Below are positions 1 to 6,768 of a stretch of 12,771 nucleotides of DNA, one piece after another. The stretch is from an uncultured Odoribacter sp. GTDB lineage: Bacteria; Bacteroidota; Bacteroidia; Bacteroidales; Marinifilaceae. The DNA is taken from assembly GCA_905193145.1 (NCBI GenBank), contig CAJJNP010000089.1:1-12771 (forward strand). Direction: 5' to 3'. The translations under genes were made by a program, and so were the position numbers. The stretch's first letter is position 1; the number at the start of each line of letters is the position of its first letter. The notes below the pieces were generated by a model that saw nothing but the letters and a program-made list of their open reading frames with translations, was not told the origin of the DNA and did not search any database.

Positions 1-175
1 CTCTTATTAATTACTAACTACTAACCTAAACATACAAACTTATGAAAAAAACGTGTCTTTCTTTGTTTTTGACATGACAAAGATAAGGCAGTTTTTTAGA
101 TTAGATGGTTAAGGGATAGTTAAATAAATCACTTTGTTTTCTTATATCCAGACAATTTTCTTAATAAGCGTAAAG
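1..175. other. Intergenic stretch at window start, no supported gene
   Basis: AT-rich sequence downstream of trmN6. The minus strand carries TATCTTTG (78-85), a match to the Bacteroidetes -7 element TAnnTTTG that would fire leftward out of the window, but no convincing -33 TTTG lies 19-21 bases upstream. On the plus strand, 42-77 reads as an 11-codon peptide that looks like the start of a signal peptide and then stops. Nothing follows it, so I do not call it a gene. No clear hairpin terminator for trmN6 is seen. Confidence 0.4.
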
Positions 176-871
176 TTACATGTGTAGATAGAACTGTCTT
201 GTCAGTTTGATGTAAGCTTCGCTATAGCGGTGGCGTTCCAGCTCTATTGTGATATTATCTTCATAATAAGCATTTTGCTTTATCGATAGTTCTATAAGGA
301 GGCGTTTCGGAGGTTTGCATGGGGTGGGATGCACATAGGTAAGATGGGTTATGTGGAAATTAACTTTTTGTGCATATGCTATTAGTTCCTGCGCTTCTCC
401 AATCGGAAGAATCAGATGTAGTTTTCCTTCAGAAGTTAATAGTCGTTTAGCGTGATCAACCAATTCTTCGTGGGGTAAAATATCGTTATGTCGTGCCAGA
501 GTGCGGGAATCGCTTGGGTTTTTTGTGGAATTGATGAAAAAGGGAGGATTGCATACAATACAATCATATCGTGTATTGGGCGAATAGTATTGTAGAGGTG
601 TATGTTCTATGTGAATTCTATCCTTCCAAGGCGAGGCTGCAATATTTTCTTGAGCTTGTTTGAATGCATGTTCTTCTATTTCAATAGCATCGATATATGC
701 ATGGTTGTTCCGTTGTGCTGCCATCAGGGCTATTAGTCCTGTGCCTGTGCCGATATCCAGGATACGACGGGCTTGTTCCAAATCTGCCCAAGTACCCAAG
801 AGCACTCCGTCTGTTCCCACTTTCATGGCAGTCCGGTCTTGGTGAATGGTAAATTCTTTGAATTGAAACAT
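176..871 (-). CDS. trmN6: tRNA1(Val) (adenine(37)-N6)-methyltransferase, TrmN6/YfiC family
   Basis: A 231-residue class I SAM-dependent methyltransferase. By family it methylates N6 of the adenine 3' of the anticodon in tRNA-Val in the cytoplasm. Visible motifs are the SAM-binding loop DIGTGTG (residues 39-45), an acidic motif I-beta2 region (IEIEE, about 63-67), and the catalytic NPPFF (108-112) typical of N6-adenine methyltransferases. The N-terminal FKEFTIHQDRTAMKVGTDG region is also characteristic of YfiC/TrmN6. Length fits the family (about 235-250 residues). The ATG at 871 places the family N terminus correctly. It lies downstream of a hairpin that separates it from DUF5606 and has no obvious promoter of its own, so it may depend on readthrough. 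The exact tRNA target is inferred from homology; the family assignment is firm. Confidence 0.92.
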   Translation of the reverse strand: MFQFKEFTIHQDRTAMKVGTDGVLLGTWADLEQARRILDIGTGTGLIALMAAQRNNHAYIDAIEIEEHAFKQAQENIAASPWKDRIHIEHTPLQYYSPNTRYDCIVCNPPFFINSTKNPSDSRTLARHNDILPHEELVDHAKRLLTSEGKLHLILPIGEAQELIAYAQKVNFHITHLTYVHPTPCKPPKRLLIELSIKQNAYYEDNITIELERHRYSEAYIKLTRQFYLHM

Positions 872-897
872 AGCGTCAGTTAGGGTAATAAAAAGAG

Positions 898-930
898 AAA
901 GATTTGGAGCATAATCTCCAAATCTTTTTT
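898..930 (-). terminator. Intrinsic terminator-like hairpin between DUF5606 gene and trmN6
   Basis: AAAGATTTGGAG (898-909) pairs perfectly with CTCCAAATCTTT (916-927) around a 6-base loop, giving a 12-bp stem. On the minus strand it is followed by a T-rich run (TTTCTCTTTTT) and lies just past the DUF5606 stop codon. The plus strand also ends in T residues, so the structure is nearly symmetric. Confidence 0.75.
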
Positions 931-932
931 AA

Positions 933-1325
933 TTATTTCTCTTCGTCAAAGTTCAGAATATTTTTTGCTATCAGCAGATTATACCACTGGATGATTTTTT
1001 TCATATCTGAAGTATATACCCGGTCTTTGTCATATTCCGGAACGATTTCGCTGAAATAGGATACTATTTTGTCATTGGATTCTTTGTGGCTTAGAGCCTG
1101 TTTCCCCTCTTCTTTATCGTACATACGTTTGAAAACATCCTTTAAAGGCATATCTTCGGTTTCGGTATATATGGAGATATCTTCCAAGGCAATAATTTTG
1201 GCATTTGAGTATGCCGGAAAGCGTTTCCCGTCAATCAGGGATTCCACTATCAGTGCGTTGGATGAATTGCTGACTAGTTTTTGCAAACCGGGTTTTCCCG
1301 AGATAGATAAAATTTCTTTCAACAT
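933..1325 (-). CDS. DUF5606 domain protein
   Basis: A 130-residue soluble protein whose N terminus (MLKEILSISGKPGLQKLVS, then VESLIDGKRFPAYSNAKIIALEDISIYT) matches what I know of the Bacteroidetes DUF5606 family. No function is established for that family. There is no signal peptide or membrane segment. The N-terminal ~60 residues look like a small beta-rich module. The C terminus is helical and charged and ends in an acidic tail. It has its own promoter (1361-1391) and is followed by a hairpin terminator (898-930), so it can be transcribed as a single-gene unit despite following the J-domain gene. Length is typical of the family. The identification rests on sequence memory. Confidence 0.82.
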   Translation of the reverse strand: MLKEILSISGKPGLQKLVSNSSNALIVESLIDGKRFPAYSNAKIIALEDISIYTETEDMPLKDVFKRMYDKEEGKQALSHKESNDKIVSYFSEIVPEYDKDRVYTSDMKKIIQWYNLLIAKNILNFDEEK

Positions 1326-1360
1326 AATTCGCTGTTTAACGTTTTACAAAAAATGATTGG

Positions 1361-1391
1361 CAAAACTACAGTAATTAATCGAGAATAGAAA
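1361..1391 (-). promoter_or_regulatory. Predicted promoter for DUF5606 gene
   Basis: On the minus strand the -7 element TAGTTTTG (1361-1368) matches TAnnTTTG. TTTC (1388-1391) lies 19 bases upstream as a near-match to the -33 TTTG. The predicted start is near 1355, giving a leader of about 30 bases to the ATG at 1325. Confidence 0.65.
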
Positions 1392-1417
1392 ATTGTGTAT
1401 TGTAAATTAAAATTAAT

Positions 1418-2155
1418 TCAATTCATATTACGTTGCTTTTTGATTTTCTCGTACGCAATATTGATTTGTGTAAACTTCTCTTCTGCAGCTTTGCGGATGT
1501 CTTCGCCCAAGTGGCCCACTTTGTCAGGATGGTTTTCCATAGCCATTTTCCGATAGGCTTTTTTTATCTCTTCATTGCTGGCTGTACTGTCAATGCCCAA
1601 AACTTGGTAGGCTGAGTTTAAATCATCATAATACATTGATTTGATGGATACAAATGTACTATGATCAATGCCTAGTGCATTGGAGATGTTTTCCACTAGA
1701 AGAATTTCGTCTTCACTTACAGTGCCATCGGCTTTGGCTATGCCGAACAGAAAATAGAGCAGTTGTGTGCGGGCGGCAGGATCCATGTTGTACCGGATTT
1801 GTTGGCACACCTCCATCACTGGTATCTCTTTCCCGCTCAACTCTTTAATCATCGCCATCGCTTCGCGTGTCGCTTCAATGCCGAAATTGCGTTTGAAGAA
1901 TTCTTTCACAAAATCCAATTCCGAGCGCATAATCCGACCGTCTGCTTTCATCATGGCCGTTGCCAATACAAGCAGACTAAACATGAAATCTCCTCGTCCG
2001 CTACCAGGGCGCGGATTGCTGCCTTGGGTCGGGTCAATGTTGATTCTTTGGGTGTTGTCAAATATGGAGCCGATAAAGATTCCCAGCAGAGCTCCCAAAG
2101 GACCTCCCATAGCGAATCCCAGTCCGGCACCGATCCATTTTCCGTATTTTGCCAT
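1418..2155 (-). CDS. TerB/J-domain (DjlA-like) membrane-associated co-chaperone
   Basis: A 245-residue protein with three parts. Residues 8-32 form a Gly-rich hydrophobic segment (a glycine-zipper-like or single membrane helix). Residues about 55-175 form a TerB-like helical domain containing two ADG(R/T) acidic repeats (71-74 and 142-145). Residues 182-240 form a C-terminal J domain with the HPD motif (209-211) needed to stimulate the DnaK ATPase. This is the layout of DjlA: membrane anchor, TerB, J domain. A role as a membrane-proximal DnaK co-chaperone is inferred from that architecture; the client is unknown. The gene starts 3 bases after the coaE stop codon, so it is probably co-transcribed and perhaps translationally coupled. 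I leave the symbol blank because orthology to E. coli djlA is not certain. Confidence 0.87.
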   Translation of the reverse strand: MAKYGKWIGAGLGFAMGGPLGALLGIFIGSIFDNTQRINIDPTQGSNPRPGSGRGDFMFSLLVLATAMMKADGRIMRSELDFVKEFFKRNFGIEATREAMAMIKELSGKEIPVMEVCQQIRYNMDPAARTQLLYFLFGIAKADGTVSEDEILLVENISNALGIDHSTFVSIKSMYYDDLNSAYQVLGIDSTASNEEIKKAYRKMAMENHPDKVGHLGEDIRKAAEEKFTQINIAYEKIKKQRNMN

Positions 2156-2158
2156 AAT

Positions 2159-2746
2159 TTATTTGTTTTTACTGTTTAATTGTTGGATGATTTTTATTAC
2201 TTGCGGCAATAGTGCCTGCACTCCGTCGTTGTTTACAATGAAATCAACCCGGCTGATTTTCTCTTTTTCGCTCATTTGATTGTTCATACGGTCGCGCACT
2301 TTTTCCGCTGTTGTATGGTCGCGGCTGATAACACGTTGTATACGTACTTCCTCCGGAGCTGTAACACAAATGATATGTCCGAAAAATTCGTTTAAACCGG
2401 CTTCGTATAGGATGGCTGATTCAAACAGCACGATAGGACTTTTCTGCCTTTGGCTCCATGACTTGAAATCTTCCATGACACGGGGATGGACAATGTGGTT
2501 GATGTCTCGCAGAGCCTCTTTGTCTTCGAATATGATTTTGGCTAACTCGGCTTTATTGAGTTGGTTGTTGCTGTATATCGTTTCTCCGAATCGTCCGGTG
2601 ATTTCCCTGCGGATGTCTGGAGAGGAATTCATCAAATGTGAAGCTTCCGTATCTGCAATGTATACAGGGAAACCCATATGTTTGAAAATTCGGGCTACTG
2701 TACTTTTCCCCGAACCGATTCCTCCTGTTAGTCCTATTGTTTCCAT
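2159..2746 (-). CDS. coaE: Dephospho-CoA kinase
   Basis: A 195-residue P-loop kinase that phosphorylates the 3'-OH of dephospho-CoA, the last step of coenzyme A synthesis in the cytoplasm. The Walker A motif GGIGSGKST spans residues 8-16. The acidic position after the second strand is seen at D32 in IADTEA. The NHIVHPRV segment and the SRD near the lid are typical of CoaE. An in-frame ATG at 2773 exists, but it would add nine residues ahead of the canonical METIGLTGGIG start and overlap ybbR by 26 bases. I therefore choose 2746, one base after the ybbR stop codon, which implies translational coupling. There is no strong Shine-Dalgarno; the upstream sequence is A-rich, as is usual here. Length fits the family (about 195-205 residues). 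Confidence 0.95.
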   Translation of the reverse strand: METIGLTGGIGSGKSTVARIFKHMGFPVYIADTEASHLMNSSPDIRREITGRFGETIYSNNQLNKAELAKIIFEDKEALRDINHIVHPRVMEDFKSWSQRQKSPIVLFESAILYEAGLNEFFGHIICVTAPEEVRIQRVISRDHTTAEKVRDRMNNQMSEKEKISRVDFIVNNDGVQALLPQVIKIIQQLNSKNK

Positions 2747-2747
2747 A

Positions 2748-3740
2748 TTATTTTTTTTCCAATAAAAATTCAACTTTCTGTGGAGTAAACTTCAGGTCTT
2801 TGATGAAAGCAGGGGCTTTAACCACCTTTACTTCCAGATAGGCTGTATCTGCATTTTGCGGATAGTCGACAGCAAAAAGAAAGTCGTTGTCGCTCACTTG
2901 GTCATATTTGCTCAAACCTACGTCATACGAAATATTTAAGGTGGAGGGAAATAAACGCATATTGATAGAATCCGGCACTAATTGTGGTGTGATAGCTATT
3001 GTGCGGCGTGATTCTGTAAATTGCTCCACCTCCAAGGTGACTTTGGTGGAATTCAGATTCAAGTGGCAATATTCAACGTCTGCCAATTTGAGCGTTTTGC
3101 TGGTCGTCCGGCTTAAATCCTTCACTGTCCACATCTCTGTCGGCACGTTTGGCAGTTTGTCTATAATATTTGCCGGTCCGCTGACCGTTACACTGTCCGG
3201 ATCGAGTTTTATTTGGTTTAAAATGTATTGTCTCTTTAATTTATAGTCCAAAATAGGACTGATAGGTACTTTTTTCTTTTGTGCGGGAGCAAACCGGAAT
3301 GCGATTTTCTCCGGATAGATGGACACCAATTTGATGTCCGGATTGATTTGACTACCGAGTTTTTCCTTGATATCGTTGGTGTTCAGGATATACTCGGAAA
3401 TGCCGTCCCGTTCCTGTAGCAAATGCTCATAGGTGGCAAAATTGAATGTGATAGGCTGAAATGAGGTCTTGATTCGGTAACCCATAAGCGTAAAGCCCTT
3501 GGCTTGGACATCCAATTGCAGATGGTCGGGCAGTTTGTCCACCGAATATTTGTCCTCAGGGATATTGATGTATTTGATGGGGTAGCTCAGTTCCGTCAGA
3601 TAATCTTGGCTGAAAGTGTTCATAAACCACAGAATGGAAGCGATAACGACACAAATCAGATAAGTGACAATATTGCGGTTGAGGCTTATCTCTTTCGTAT
3701 ATTTATTTATTTTCCCAATCAATGTTTTCAAATCCGACAT
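2748..3740 (-). CDS. YbbR-like domain membrane protein
   Basis: A 330-residue protein with a short cytoplasmic N terminus, one membrane helix (about residues 24-42) and a long extracytoplasmic part. That part is built of beta-rich repeats resembling YbbR domains, for example the segment around VPISPILDYKLKRQYILNQI and VTVSGPANIIDKLPNV. The latter is the characteristic (V)SGP...(I) YbbR signature. YbbR/CdaR proteins regulate the diadenylate cyclase CdaA in Firmicutes; in Bacteroidetes the role is not established, and no cyclase gene is seen here. It lies between yajC and coaE, an order I recall as common in Bacteroidetes, and overlaps neither: a hairpin (3779-3816) separates it from yajC, and coaE follows one base later. 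No good promoter was found in 3741-3778, so expression may depend on readthrough. Confidence 0.87.
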   Translation of the reverse strand: MSDLKTLIGKINKYTKEISLNRNIVTYLICVVIASILWFMNTFSQDYLTELSYPIKYINIPEDKYSVDKLPDHLQLDVQAKGFTLMGYRIKTSFQPITFNFATYEHLLQERDGISEYILNTNDIKEKLGSQINPDIKLVSIYPEKIAFRFAPAQKKKVPISPILDYKLKRQYILNQIKLDPDSVTVSGPANIIDKLPNVPTEMWTVKDLSRTTSKTLKLADVEYCHLNLNSTKVTLEVEQFTESRRTIAITPQLVPDSINMRLFPSTLNISYDVGLSKYDQVSDNDFLFAVDYPQNADTAYLEVKVVKAPAFIKDLKFTPQKVEFLLEKK

Positions 3741-3778
3741 AAGACAGAATGTTCTAAAGGGGTTAACGTTTGAAAATT

Positions 3779-3816
3779 AAAAGGTATAAGCCCGATGAAT
3801 CCGGCTTATACCTTTT
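3779..3816 (-). terminator. Strong hairpin between yajC and ybbR, terminator or attenuator
   Basis: AAAAGGTATAAGCC (3779-3792) and GGCTTATACCTTTT (3803-3816) form a perfect 14-bp stem around a 10-base loop. On the minus strand it ends in TTTT followed by AATTTT, just after the yajC stop codon. It is strong enough to end or throttle the amn-DUF1573-yajC transcript before ybbR. Confidence 0.8.
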
Positions 3817-3834
3817 GTTGCATGTTTTTCCGGA

Positions 3835-4149
3835 TTATTTCGCCGGAGTTGCATCAGTCATATCTTTGATAACTGCTGATTTGTCAATTTTCAGACGGTT
3901 CTGTCCTTCTACTTCCATGATAATGTAATAATCACCGATTTCCAGTACTTTTCCATAGATACCGCCGGTTGTGACAATCTTATCGCCTTTTTTCAGTGAG
4001 TCGCGGAAATTCTTCAGTTCTTTTTGTCTTTTCATCTGCGGACGGATCATGAAAAACCAGAATACGATAATAATCAGAATCAAAGGTAAAAACTGCATGA
4101 ATCCTCCTCCTGCAGGTGCTTGCTGTAATGCAATAAATAATGTGTTCAT
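3835..4149 (-). CDS. yajC: Preprotein translocase subunit YajC
   Basis: A 104-residue inner-membrane protein, the small accessory subunit that associates with SecDF and the SecYEG translocon. A single membrane helix spans about residues 18-35. The family signature follows: the FxxxRPQxKRQKE segment (about 33-44) and then the conserved GDKIVTTGGIYGKV (55-68), a small cytoplasmic beta domain. Length fits the family (about 90-110 residues). It follows the DUF1573 gene by 34 bases and is followed by a strong hairpin. secDF is not adjacent, unlike in many Proteobacteria. Confidence 0.95.
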   Translation of the reverse strand: MNTLFIALQQAPAGGGFMQFLPLILIIIVFWFFMIRPQMKRQKELKNFRDSLKKGDKIVTTGGIYGKVLEIGDYYIIMEVEGQNRLKIDKSAVIKDMTDATPAK

Positions 4150-4183
4150 ACTTTATTTGTTATTTAATTGATATTTAATATTT

Positions 4184-4576
4184 TCAATGTGTAATATCCG
4201 CGGTAATGCTTATGGTTGTCTGCTTTTCCGGAATGTTTGCAAATATACTGATTTCTTTGTATTGTTTTCCATTTCTGCCACGAGAGTTGAAGGCAATTTC
4301 AATTTTTCCCTCTTTTCCGGGGCTGATTGGTGCTTTGTCATAGTTCACCGTAGTGCAGCCGCAGTCTGTCTTTACGTTTTTTATCAGCAGGTTGTTGCTT
4401 CCGGTGTTTTTAAAATAAAAGGTATGGCAAACTTCTTCGCCCTCTTTCACTTTTCCGAAATTCCATGTCTTGCGGGTCCATTCAATACTTGTTTCTGCAC
4501 CTTGTGCCGTTTGGCCCTTTTCTTTGCACGAATAGGCCAGAAGCAGGCAAAAACAGATAAATACGATTCTCTTCAT
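4184..4576 (-). CDS. DUF1573 lipoprotein
   Basis: A 130-residue predicted lipoprotein. The N terminus has a positive start, a hydrophobic core and a lipobox-like LAYSC with Cys17 as the likely lipidated residue. The rest is one DUF1573 (Ig-like/ASPM-SPD-2-Hydin-type) domain. It contains the family hallmarks WNFGKVKEGE, the FKNTGSNNLLIKNV strand pair, the cysteine motif DCGCTT and a final strand rich in I/T. The function of these Bacteroidetes domains is not established; an extracytoplasmic binding or structural role is inferred. The gene starts one base after the amn stop codon, so the two are probably co-translated, although a purine salvage enzyme and an envelope lipoprotein have no obvious functional link. 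Confidence 0.9.
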   Translation of the reverse strand: MKRIVFICFCLLLAYSCKEKGQTAQGAETSIEWTRKTWNFGKVKEGEEVCHTFYFKNTGSNNLLIKNVKTDCGCTTVNYDKAPISPGKEGKIEIAFNSRGRNGKQYKEISIFANIPEKQTTISITADITH

Positions 4577-4577
4577 A

Positions 4578-5348
4578 TTAAAATAGCAGGTGTTTGACTG
4601 AATAATTTTTGTCGCGGATATTGTTCAATACCTCTATGCCGATTTCCAGATGTTGTTTTACGAATTCCTGTGTCACATGTTTGTCGGATTCTGCTGTTTT
4701 TATGCCTTCCGATATCATCGGACGGTCGGACACCAGCAGTAACGCTCCCGTTGGAATGCGGTTGGCGAATCCCACTGTAAAAATTGTGGCGGTTTCCATA
4801 TCGACAGCCATGGCACGGGTGCTACGGAGATACTCTTTAAAGCGGTCGTCGTATTCCCACACTCGGCGGTTGGTGGTATAAACCACTCCGGTGTAATACT
4901 TTCGGGCGTGTGCGACAATGGCTTTGGAACAGGCTTTCTGGATACTGAAAGCCGGTAGTGCAGGCACTTCGTGTGGCATGTAGTCGTCTGAAGTTCCTTC
5001 GCCTTTGATGGCAGCTATTGGTAGAATATAGTCTCCCACAACGTTTTTGTCTTTCAAGCCGCCGCATTTGCCGATAAACAGCACTGCTTCCGGTTCGATG
5101 GCAGTCAATAGGTCGAGAATGGTGGCGGCATTGGGGCTGCCCATACCGAAATTGATAAGTGTTACCCCATTGTATGAAACATTGGGCATCGTTTTGTCTG
5201 CTCCGATGATGGGAACATGGTACATTTCAGAAAATAGTTCCAGATAATATTCGAAATTTGTCAGCAGGATGTATTTGGAAAAATCTTCCAGGGCGCGCCC
5301 GGTATATCTTGGCAGCCAATTGTCTACAATCTCTTTTTTTGTTTTCAT
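4578..5348 (-). CDS. amn: AMP nucleosidase (short Bacteroidetes form)
   Basis: A 256-residue enzyme of the nucleoside phosphorylase (PNP/UDP) superfamily. By family it hydrolyses AMP to adenine and ribose 5-phosphate, adjusting the adenylate pool. Visible motifs are NFGMGSPN (66-73) for phosphate/ribose binding, FIGKCGG (91-97), the active-site MAVDMETA (180-187) that contacts the ribose hydroxyls, and SDRP (207-210), where the Asp acts on the base. E. coli Amn is about 484 residues with an extra N-terminal regulatory domain. That domain is absent here, as in other Bacteroidetes, so allosteric control may differ. The ATG at 5348 is preceded by a strong Shine-Dalgarno (see 5353-5360). A related nucleosidase specificity, such as other purine nucleotides, cannot be excluded by eye. 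Confidence 0.92.
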   Translation of the reverse strand: MKTKKEIVDNWLPRYTGRALEDFSKYILLTNFEYYLELFSEMYHVPIIGADKTMPNVSYNGVTLINFGMGSPNAATILDLLTAIEPEAVLFIGKCGGLKDKNVVGDYILPIAAIKGEGTSDDYMPHEVPALPAFSIQKACSKAIVAHARKYYTGVVYTTNRRVWEYDDRFKEYLRSTRAMAVDMETATIFTVGFANRIPTGALLLVSDRPMISEGIKTAESDKHVTQEFVKQHLEIGIEVLNNIRDKNYSVKHLLF

Positions 5349-5352
5349 GCTT

Positions 5353-5360
5353 CTCCTTTT
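5353..5360 (-). promoter_or_regulatory. Unusually strong Shine-Dalgarno of amn
   Basis: AAAAGGAG on the minus strand lies 4 bases before the ATG at 5348. Most genes in this window have only A-rich leaders, so this site supports the chosen start and suggests efficient initiation. Confidence 0.7.
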
Positions 5361-5450
5361 GCTGGGTCTGCCGGATGACAGACTGATTTACACTCTGCGT
5401 GTGTTGATGGCGGAAGTTCGGATGCTTTCGGTCTAAAATCTTCGTTTTCA

Positions 5451-5482
5451 TTTGCCGCACCGCTTACGTTTCGCTATCTTTG
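5451..5482 (+). promoter_or_regulatory. Consensus promoter for the QueA-like/HsdR_N operon
   Basis: TTTG (5451-5454), a 20-base spacer, then TATCTTTG (5475-5482) is an exact fit to the primary Bacteroidetes promoter TTTG-N19-21-TAnnTTTG. The predicted start is near 5489, giving a leader of about 40 bases. No equally good element for the divergent amn gene was found in 5349-5450. Confidence 0.85.
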
Positions 5483-5529
5483 TACGCTTTTTCGGCAATA
5501 AAATTAAAACATAATCATTAAACGGCAAA

Positions 5530-6768
5530 ATGAAAACGGCAGAAGAACTGAATCTCTTGAAAAACATTCGGATAGAAGATTATACCTATGATTTGCCCGA
5601 CTCGCGGATCGCTAAATTCCCGCTGGCAGAGCGTGAAGATTCCAAATTGCTTGTCTATCGTGACGGGCAGATTGACGAACGGCGTTTCGGTGAGGCTCGG
5701 GAATTGCTCCGGCCCGGGCAGACATTGATTTTTAATAATACCAAGGTGATTCATGCCCGTATCTTTTTCAGAAAACCAACCGGGGCTACCATCGAGGTGT
5801 TTTGTCTGGAGCCGCATCAGCCTGTGGATTATGCGCAGAATTTTGCTGCCAAGGGTTGTTGTGAGTGGAGCTGTATGGTCGGCAATCTGAAAAAGTGGAA
5901 AGAAGGAACGGTTGAATGTTGCTTTGAATATGAAGGTGCAGCATATACCTTGCAGGCAGAGCGGGGCGAGCAGCTGAATGGAGAAGTGATTGTTCGTTTT
6001 CGGTGGACTGGGGAATTGTCTTTCAGCGAAGTGCTTGAAGGGTGTGGACGTATTCCGATTCCACCCTACTTGAACCGAGAGTCAGAGGCTTCTGATGAAA
6101 TCCGTTATCAGACAGTATATTCCCGTGAAGAAGGATCTGTGGCCGCACCTACTGCCGGTTTGCATTTTACCCGTCCTTTGCTCGACGATCTGCGTGCCGG
6201 AGGAGTGAATATCCAAGAGCTGACTCTGCATGTCGGTGCCGGTACTTTCCGGCCGGTAAAGGCGGAAACGATCGGTGGACACGATATGCATACAGAGCAT
6301 GTCATCATCACTCGTGGTTTGGTGGAATGTCTGCGTGATAAGGCAAAAGAGATTATAGCCGTCGGCACCACTTCGGTGCGTACGCTTGAAAGTCTCTATT
6401 GGCTGGGTGTTAAACGGCTTGCCGGTTATGATGATTTTTTCTCTTTGCAGCAGTGGGAAGCCTATACTTTGCCGTCGCACTATTCATTGCGTGAATCGAT
6501 GGAGGCTCTTTTGGGTTGGTTCGACGAAACACATGAAGAGTTATTGAAAGCTGCTACCACCATTATTATTGTGCCGGGCTACCGTTTCCGGGTGATTGAT
6601 GCGATGTTTACCAATTTCCATCAGCCGCAGAGTACGTTGTTGTTGCTTGTCGGTGCGGCTGTCGGTGAGGATTGGCATAAAATATATGACTATGCCTTGG
6701 GGCATGGATTCCGCTTTCTGAGTTATGGAGACAGCAGTTTGTTGAAAGTTAAAAATATAGCCGGATGA
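5530..6768 (+). CDS. QueA-family S-adenosylmethionine:tRNA ribosyltransferase-isomerase, enlarged paralogue
   Basis: QueA transfers and isomerises the ribosyl moiety of SAM onto preQ1 at tRNA position 34 in queuosine synthesis. This 412-residue protein keeps the core signatures: FNNTKVIHAR (68-77), RIPIPPYLNR (174-183), RYQTVY (192-197), AAPTAGLHFT (205-214), TLHVGAGTFRPV (232-243), VGTTSVRTLES (278-288), PGYRFRVIDAMFTNFHQPQS (349-368) and FLSYGD (396-401). It is about 55-60 residues longer than usual QueA (about 345-356). The excess lies mainly between RTLES and the PGYRF motif (about 289-345), with a diverged region around 92-160. I recall Bacteroides genomes carrying such a long QueA-like protein besides a normal-length QueA, so the symbol is left blank and the substrate is uncertain. 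It overlaps the next gene by four bases. Confidence 0.88.
   Translation: MKTAEELNLLKNIRIEDYTYDLPDSRIAKFPLAEREDSKLLVYRDGQIDERRFGEARELLRPGQTLIFNNTKVIHARIFFRKPTGATIEVFCLEPHQPVDYAQNFAAKGCCEWSCMVGNLKKWKEGTVECCFEYEGAAYTLQAERGEQLNGEVIVRFRWTGELSFSEVLEGCGRIPIPPYLNRESEASDEIRYQTVYSREEGSVAAPTAGLHFTRPLLDDLRAGGVNIQELTLHVGAGTFRPVKAETIGGHDMHTEHVIITRGLVECLRDKAKEIIAVGTTSVRTLESLYWLGVKRLAGYDDFFSLQQWEAYTLPSHYSLRESMEALLGWFDETHEELLKAATTIIIVPGYRFRVIDAMFTNFHQPQSTLLLLVGAAVGEDWHKIYDYALGHGFRFLSYGDSSLLKVKNIAG

Noticed and set aside
42..77. An 11-codon peptide beginning like a signal peptide (MKKTCLSLFLT)
   Set aside because: It stops after 11 codons and no continuing frame follows in any phase before trmN6, so it gives no support for a gene or a clear pseudogene.
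180..190. ATGTGTAGATA at 180-190 recurs at 11326-11336, a possible long-range direct repeat
   Set aside because: Several shared 11-mers are expected by chance in a window of this size, and the flanks do not extend the match.
1767..2765. Two long plus-strand open frames (1767-2279 and 2280-2765) opposite the J-domain and coaE genes
   Set aside because: They are antisense to well-supported genes, their products look like reverse translations without domains, and no TAnnTTTG promoter element precedes them.
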